Origin: Acidobacteriota bacterium
Lineage (GTDB): Bacteria; Pseudomonadota; Alphaproteobacteria; Caulobacterales; Hyphomonadaceae
Assembly: GCA_016712445.1 (NCBI GenBank)
Contig: JADJRB010000004.1
Location: forward strand, 1 to 64,000
DNA: 64,000 nucleotides
Direction of reading: 5' to 3'
This document shows, piece by piece, positions 60,062-64,000 of this stretch. The position numbers and the translations under genes were made by a program. The stretch's first letter is position 1; each line of letters begins with the position of its first letter. The notes below the pieces were generated by a model. It saw nothing but the letters and a program-made list of their open reading frames with translations. It was not told the DNA's origin and did no database searches.

Positions 60062-60954
60062 AAGGCCTCCTTATCCTTGCGCCGGCGCCGCAGCAGCAAC
60101 TCACGGTAGTCCGGCACATCGATGTACAGCTCGGTAGTCAGCTCAGCAATCCGGCTGGCCAGGCGCGGCTCATGGTCGGCGCGCGCCATATTGCTGGTAA
60201 TCACGGTCGGCCGCGCGTAGGTGCAGCGCGCGTCCAGGATCTCGAACAGCGTGGCATTTGCGTGGTCGAGCCGTCCATCCTGGCTCGGCGCGTGATACTC
60301 CGTGCCAAGATCATCCAGCATCAGCAGATCCACCAGCATGAGCGCCTGCACGCGCTCGTCGGCCGAATTGTCGCGGAAGCCACTGCGCACGAACCGCAGC
60401 AGCGCCGGCACTGTCGCATAGGCCACGCGCCATCCTGCCAACGCGTAGCTGTTTGCAACAGCCGCAGCCAAGTGCGACTTGGCCACGCCGGTCGGCCCGT
60501 ACAGGTACAGCCAGCCGCGCGGCTCTGTTGCATAGCGCTGTGCGATGTCGCGGGCACGCCGCAGCTGTCGCTGCTCTTCGGGCGTATACTCGGCCGGTAT
60601 CTCGATCGCGAAGGTACACTCGGCCAGTTTGCCCATCTCCTGGTGCAGCCGCACCAGGGTTTCATCGCGCCGCGCATCCGCGTGGGCTACGCGCGCAGCG
60701 ATCTTACAGCGGCAAGGGAAGATCTGGGCAAAGTGCGGGTGTCCGTAGGGGACGGCCTCTTTGTAGTAGCCGGCACCGCCACAATCAGGGCAGTGCGGGC
60801 CGGCAGGCGGAATGTGTGCCGGCTCTGTGCGCGCGGGCGGCGCGCTGAGCACCTCACTCAGTGCGACCTCGGAGATAGCCACGCTCCCCCGGTCGGGGTT
60901 TGCGGGTTGGGGTGGCGGCCGGCGCGGACGCTCCGCCACCACCCGCCCCCGCAT
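60058..60954 (-). CDS. dnaC-like: DnaC-like helicase loader (AAA+)
   Basis: 298 residues from ATG 60,954, chosen for GGAG five bases upstream. Starts at 61,023, 61,005 or GTG 60,882 are also possible. N-terminal zinc motif (CPDCGGAG...FPCRCK) and an AAA+ domain with Walker A LYGPTGVAKSHLAAAVA, Walker B LLMLDDLGTE and a sensor region (PTVITSNMA). DnaC/DnaI proteins load the host helicase onto single strands. It overlaps the initiator gene upstream. Confidence 0.88.
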   Translation of the reverse strand: MRGRVVAERPRRPPPQPANPDRGSVAISEVALSEVLSAPPARTEPAHIPPAGPHCPDCGGAGYYKEAVPYGHPHFAQIFPCRCKIAARVAHADARRDETLVRLHQEMGKLAECTFAIEIPAEYTPEEQRQLRRARDIAQRYATEPRGWLYLYGPTGVAKSHLAAAVANSYALAGWRVAYATVPALLRFVRSGFRDNSADERVQALMLVDLLMLDDLGTEYHAPSQDGRLDHANATLFEILDARCTYARPTVITSNMARADHEPRLASRIAELTTELYIDVPDYRELLLRRRRKDKEAL

Positions 60955-61909
60955 CGGCACTCCGTCGATCCACATCAGCGGATCGGGGTTTGGGGCTGCG
61001 TCCATAGCTGATGTCACTCCCATATGCGCCCTCCACGCGCCAACGGTTGAGGATGCTTCGTACCTTCGCAACGGAGTTAAATTTGCCCGTCATGCTGCCG
61101 GCCAGGATTGCCCGGCCGACCCAGTACCAACCGCAGCCGTGGGTTGGGTGCTGGTGCTCGCTTGCGAGCGCAGCCAGATGCGCAATTGGCAAAGGCGCAT
61201 CACATGCATCCGCCCACAAGTCGAATGGATGCATAGGCAATACCCATGCCCCCGCAGGCGTGGGTATTGCCGGCCACGATTCGCGCGTGCGCGCATGATC
61301 TCCTCCTCCTCCTCCATGCTCCTCCATGTGATCCCTGGGGGGATCAGTGATCTGATCCCTGGGGGGATCAGTCTGATCCCTGGGGGGATCAGTGATCTGA
61401 TCCCTGGGGGGATCAGTCTGATCCCTGGGGGGATCAGTGATCTGATCCCTGGGGGGATCAGTCTGATCCCTGGGGGGATCAGTGGGGGTCAAAAAATCGA
61501 GCTGACCGTTAGGCGGCGTGTGTGCAGTACCGATCGGCGCGCCCCACCGCGCAAGAACATCCAGCGCGATCGCGCTGGATTGCTGGTCGAGCGTCCGCAG
61601 GTCGATGGTGTAGATCGGCCGCGACTGCGCGAAGCCGCGGATGCTCTCTTCGCCGGCCAGACACATGAGACCGAGATCAATGAGATCGTCGCACCAGCGC
61701 GCAATGTATTTTTGGTTAACCTTGGCGCGCGCCGCGATTTTGCGCGTGCCGAAACCCTTTTCGCGGGGGAACGCCGCCATGAGCCAGCGAACCGCGATCC
61801 AGACACACAGCTGTTCTTTGCTGGCGGTGCGTTCGAGCACAATGAGCGGGATGTCGGGCCGCCAGACGGCCGGGTCGATCGCCGGCGGCTTGAGAAAGAC
61901 GATGTCCAT
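60854..61909 (-). CDS. O-like replication initiator with internal iteron-encoded repeat, 351 aa
   Basis: ATG at 61,909 after AAAGGAAA. Residues 20-125 form a winged-helix DNA-binding region (RTASKEQLCVWIAVRWLMAA, RKIAARAKVNQKYIARWCDD). Residues about 143-193 are repeats (DPPRDQTDPPRDQIT) encoded by the iterons. A C-terminal helical part (RVEGAYGSDISYGRSPKP and on) may bind the helicase loader. Phage lambda O also carries its origin repeats inside its own gene. Overlaps the loader gene by about 100 bp. Confidence 0.7.
   Translation of the reverse strand: MDIVFLKPPAIDPAVWRPDIPLIVLERTASKEQLCVWIAVRWLMAAFPREKGFGTRKIAARAKVNQKYIARWCDDLIDLGLMCLAGEESIRGFAQSRPIYTIDLRTLDQQSSAIALDVLARWGAPIGTAHTPPNGQLDFLTPTDPPRDQTDPPRDQITDPPRDQTDPPRDQITDPPRDQTDPPRDQITDPPRDHMEEHGGGGGDHARTRESWPAIPTPAGAWVLPMHPFDLWADACDAPLPIAHLAALASEHQHPTHGCGWYWVGRAILAGSMTGKFNSVAKVRSILNRWRVEGAYGSDISYGRSPKPRSADVDRRSADAGAGGGGASAPAATPTRKPRPGERGYLRGRTE
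61329..61482. repeat. ori: Seven palindromic iterons, putative replication origin
   Basis: Seven copies of TGATCCCTGGGGGGATCAG (arms TGATCCC/GGGATCA) with alternating 5-bp (TGATC) and 2-bp (TC) spacers, so a 45-bp double unit repeats about 3.5 times. They lie inside the initiator gene, as in lambda-type origins. The corrupted copy at 3665-3842 shows the same array. Confidence 0.7.
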
Positions 61910-61952
61910 AGGGTTTCCTTTGCCGCCGGAGCAGGCACCCCGGCGGCGTGAC

Positions 61953-62165
61953 TCAGGCAGACGGAAGCTGAATGAGCTCGACATAGGCTGCGGCGATGAC
62001 GCGCAGGTCGCCGCACGTGGTTGCAGCGGCCGCGTCCGCCGTAAATGCCGCTGCCTGCTGCGGCGACCATGCGGCGAGCGCATCCCGGATCGCGTGATAC
62101 AGCGCGCTCATGGGGATGTCGGCCCGAACGACGACCCGTGGCTTGCGAATGACGATGGGCGCCAT
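61953..62165 (-). CDS. Small hypothetical protein, 70 aa
   Basis: Starts MAPIVIRKPRVVVRADIPMS, with short strands followed by an Ala-rich helix (AWSPQQAAAFTADAAAA). Early-operon gene of unknown function, placed just upstream of the initiator. Confidence 0.55.
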   Translation of the reverse strand: MAPIVIRKPRVVVRADIPMSALYHAIRDALAAWSPQQAAAFTADAAAATTCGDLRVIAAAYVELIQLPSA

Positions 62166-62167
62166 GG

Positions 62168-62350
62168 CTATCCGGCCGGAAGCGACGACCCGACCACAAC
62201 GAACGCCCGGGCCTTAATGACCAGGCCGTTCAGGTGGTCGTTGCGCGCCGTCTCCGCCTCCCACTGCCGCGCCCGCGCCTCCTGGCGGGCCGCGCGCAGC
62301 GCCTGAGCGACGCGGGCCTTGAGCTGGGCGGCAGTCGTAATCGTCGTCAT
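62168..62350 (-). CDS. Small coiled-coil protein, 60 aa
   Basis: ATG at 62,350. One long basic/Ala helix (AAQLKARVAQALRAARQEAR) and a strand at the end (KARAFVVVGSS). Function unknown. Confidence 0.55.
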   Translation of the reverse strand: MTTITTAAQLKARVAQALRAARQEARARQWEAETARNDHLNGLVIKARAFVVVGSSLPAG

Positions 62351-62351
62351 G

Positions 62352-62781
62352 TCAATGCTGGGCGTCACGAGCGCCCTCCTGCCGCGTCGGCACGAGCAGG
62401 GCGAGCAGCCAATCCGGCGGCGCCTGATTGGCAAGCCCGACCAGCGTGATATGCGGCTGGCCGACGAGGGGCGTCCAGCCCCCCCTCGAGATGGAGGTGC
62501 CCCGCCCACGGCGTGAGCTCGCCGGGGCCGATCGCCCCGTCGATCGCGGCCTTAGCCGCCTGCGCGACGTGGCGAGGGCACCACACGAGGATGAGTGCGC
62601 GGGTGTCGCCGGGCGCACTGCGCACCCCGGCGGCGAAGCCCGGCACCGGGGCGAACGAGTCGAGCGCGCCGCCGAGATGTGGCATCATGCGCGCATCGGG
62701 CAGCCAGCGGAACAGAAGCAGATCGCCAGGTCGGGCGTAGTAGCACGCCTGTGCCGGCATAGAATGGCTTGACGAATGCAT
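62352..62781 (-). pseudogene. Promoter-proximal early protein (about 142 aa) broken by a homopolymer error
   Basis: ATG at 62,781 with GGAGACA upstream. The N-terminal part (PAQACYYARPGDLLLFRWLP, VRSAPGDTRALILVWCPRHV) and the C-terminal part (WTPLVGQPHITLVGLANQ, PPDWLLALLVPTRQEG) are in two frames. The break is at a seven-C run near 62,479-62,485. The corrupted copy has six C (4831-4836), which joins them. The real gene is therefore intact. First gene of the early operon. Function unknown. Confidence 0.65.
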
Positions 62782-62850
62782 GATTGTCTCCTATGCTAGT
62801 GCTGCGCGGCGCACGCGCGTCACTCCCTGCTCGCGCGCCGCATCCATGAG

Positions 62851-62887
62851 ACGCCCGCATTGCTGATTCCATGCGCAATGCGGGCGT
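62851..62887. promoter_or_regulatory. Hairpin between the divergent early operon and integrase
   Basis: Arms ACGCCCGCATTG and CAATGCGGGCGT (12 bp). In the left copy the arms extend to 15 bp (ACGCCCGCATTGCTG/CAGCAATGCGGGCGT). It could be a terminator or an integrase control structure. No clear promoter is visible in this 233-bp gap (62,782-63,014), which must contain the starts of both operons. Confidence 0.5.
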
Positions 62888-63014
62888 CGCTGTTTCCCTG
62901 CTACTCCCGTGTGTCGTTGGGGCGCACCTCCTTCCTGCTGATAAAAGCCTCGAGACGACCGTTTCCTTATGGGACTGCCATGGGCGCAGTCCAGGACGGA
63001 ACGGAGCTATTGGC

Positions 63015-63993
63015 ATGAATCTGACCACAGCGATCGATCGCTTTCTGGACGATCGCACGCTCAAGCGCCGATCGCCTGCAACCATCGCCCGCTACCGTGC
63101 CGCGCTGCATGCGTGGCGGGACTGGCGCGCGCGCGACGCGACCGCATCGATGGAGCTTACCGCCGTGACGCTGGTCGAGCTGCGGGAGTATGTGCGCTAC
63201 CTGCTCATCGAGCATGTGCCGCACAGCACCAACCCCCGCCGGCCGGCAGTCGCGCGGCGCGGCCTCTCGCCGAATGCCGTGCGGAGTGCCCGCAACATCA
63301 TCCGCGCGCTCATGCTCTTCTGCGTTGAGTCGGGCGATCTTGCGCCGGAGTGGCGCGTGTGGCTGCAGCAGAGCCGGCTGCCATCGCCGGCGATCGAGAT
63401 CCAGGATCGCGCGTACTGGGACGCGGCCACCGTGACCGCGTTGTGCGCGGCAGCCGGCGACGATGAGGATGGCCGGCGGTGCCGCGCGGCGATCTGGCTG
63501 ATCTACGAGAGCGGCATGCGCCTCGACGAGCTGTGTCGCCTGCACGATGCCGACACCGACCGCGCCCGCCGCCGTGCCCGGATTGTGGGCAAAGGTCGGA
63601 AAAAGCGCTGGGTCTACTGGGGCGCTGCGTCCGCCACGGCGCTGGATGCCTATCTCGCCGTGCGGCGTGGGGCCGGACGCGGGCGCAGTGCTGCGCGGCA
63701 CCAGCGCCCACAACAATGGCCAGGCGCTATCGGCCGACGCGCTGCGCGCGCAGATTAAGCGTCTGGCGCGGAAGGCCGGCGTCACGCTCCCACCGGGCGC
63801 TCCGATCCACGCCGGACGGCATGCGTTCGCCCACCTGATGCTCGATGGCGGCGCGGCGATCTCGGAGATCGCCGACCTGATGGGTCATGGCGATGTCCGC
63901 ACGACCATGCGCTACCTGCACGAGCGCCCCGAAATTCTCCAGTCGATCCACGCCCGCGCACTCCACCAGGCCGATCCCGCCGCAGACTCATAA
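63015..63993 (+). CDS. int: Tyrosine integrase
   Basis: 325 residues once one base is corrected. Core-binding domain about 1-110, catalytic domain with R169 (ESGMRLDEL), K183 (VGKGRKKR), the HxxR box (IHAGRHAFAHLML), the His of LMGHGDVRTTM and nucleophile Tyr in MRYLHERPE. An extra G in a run at 63,669-63,672 shifts the frame. The left copy has GGG and restores it. The TAA stop lies in the attP core (anticodon loop of the tRNA-Met half), a common int-attP arrangement. No excisionase gene was recognised. Confidence 0.9.
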
Positions 63994-64000
63994 TCGCTAG

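Noticed and set aside
61326..61484. The repeat array as a CRISPR
   Set aside because: Spacers are only 2 and 5 bp and the repeats are in-frame codons of a protein. Iterons explain it better.

Overview
The window looks like one copy, plus an overlapping end, of the circular genome of a temperate siphovirus (or phage-plasmid) with high G+C content. Positions 1-6344 repeat 57,672-64,000, so the unique circle is about 57.67 kb. The two copies differ mainly by single-base insertions and deletions. The stretch 1 to about 9.8 kb is full of such errors and has few intact reading frames, which points to a low-coverage assembly end rather than a true terminal repeat. Homopolymer errors near the right end can be corrected from the left copy: the integrase (GGGG against GGG) and the first early gene (7 C against 6 C). 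The host cannot be named. Chloroflexota is a weak guess, based on a small membrane protein whose N-terminus resembles effector-associated domains common in that phylum.

Layout. (a) 6.3-9.8 kb: attP (3' half of a tRNA-Met gene), a divergent promoter/operator and a string of small broken genes. (b) 9.8-17.1 kb, rightward: small accessory genes, SSB, zinc-ribbon proteins and an AP2-like protein, with a perfect or near-perfect hairpin just upstream of many ribosome binding sites. (c) 17.3-19.6 kb: a XerC/D-like tyrosine recombinase, a small leftward gene and an initiator tRNA. (d) 19.6-24.5 kb: lysis genes (putative holin, amidase endolysin, small membrane proteins) and tail-fibre-like proteins. 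(e) 24.5-48 kb: the late operon, comprising terminase, portal, a fused protease-scaffold-capsid protein, a glycine-rich adhesin, connector and neck proteins, tail tube, tail chaperones with a -1 frameshift site, a 1789-residue tape measure, tail tip proteins and a second cell-wall hydrolase. It ends at two strong terminators. (f) 48.2-62.8 kb, leftward: an early/maintenance operon. (g) 63.0-64.0 kb, rightward: the integrase, whose stop codon lies inside the attP tRNA segment.

The most interesting part is (f). From its promoter-proximal end it encodes a lambda-O-like initiator carrying seven palindromic iterons (a likely origin), a DnaC-like loader, a stand-alone DnaA domain IV, and then a PRTRC-type cassette: protein C (ubiquitin-like), protein F, protein B (E2-like in published classifications), protein A (JAB/JAMM peptidase), a ThiF/E1-like enzyme and a ParB-like HTH protein. 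Farther down are small proteins, membrane proteins, and an actin-like ParM/StbA-type ATPase with a ribbon-helix-helix ParR-like partner and a palindromic centromere/operator. A replication module, an actin-type segregation module and a ubiquitin-like modification cassette in one leftward gene array of a phage suggest plasmid-like maintenance. An 18-bp near-palindrome, TGTCCACAATTGTAGACA, occurs before SSB, after the capsid gene, and with one mismatch inside the ParB-like gene. It may tie these modules together.
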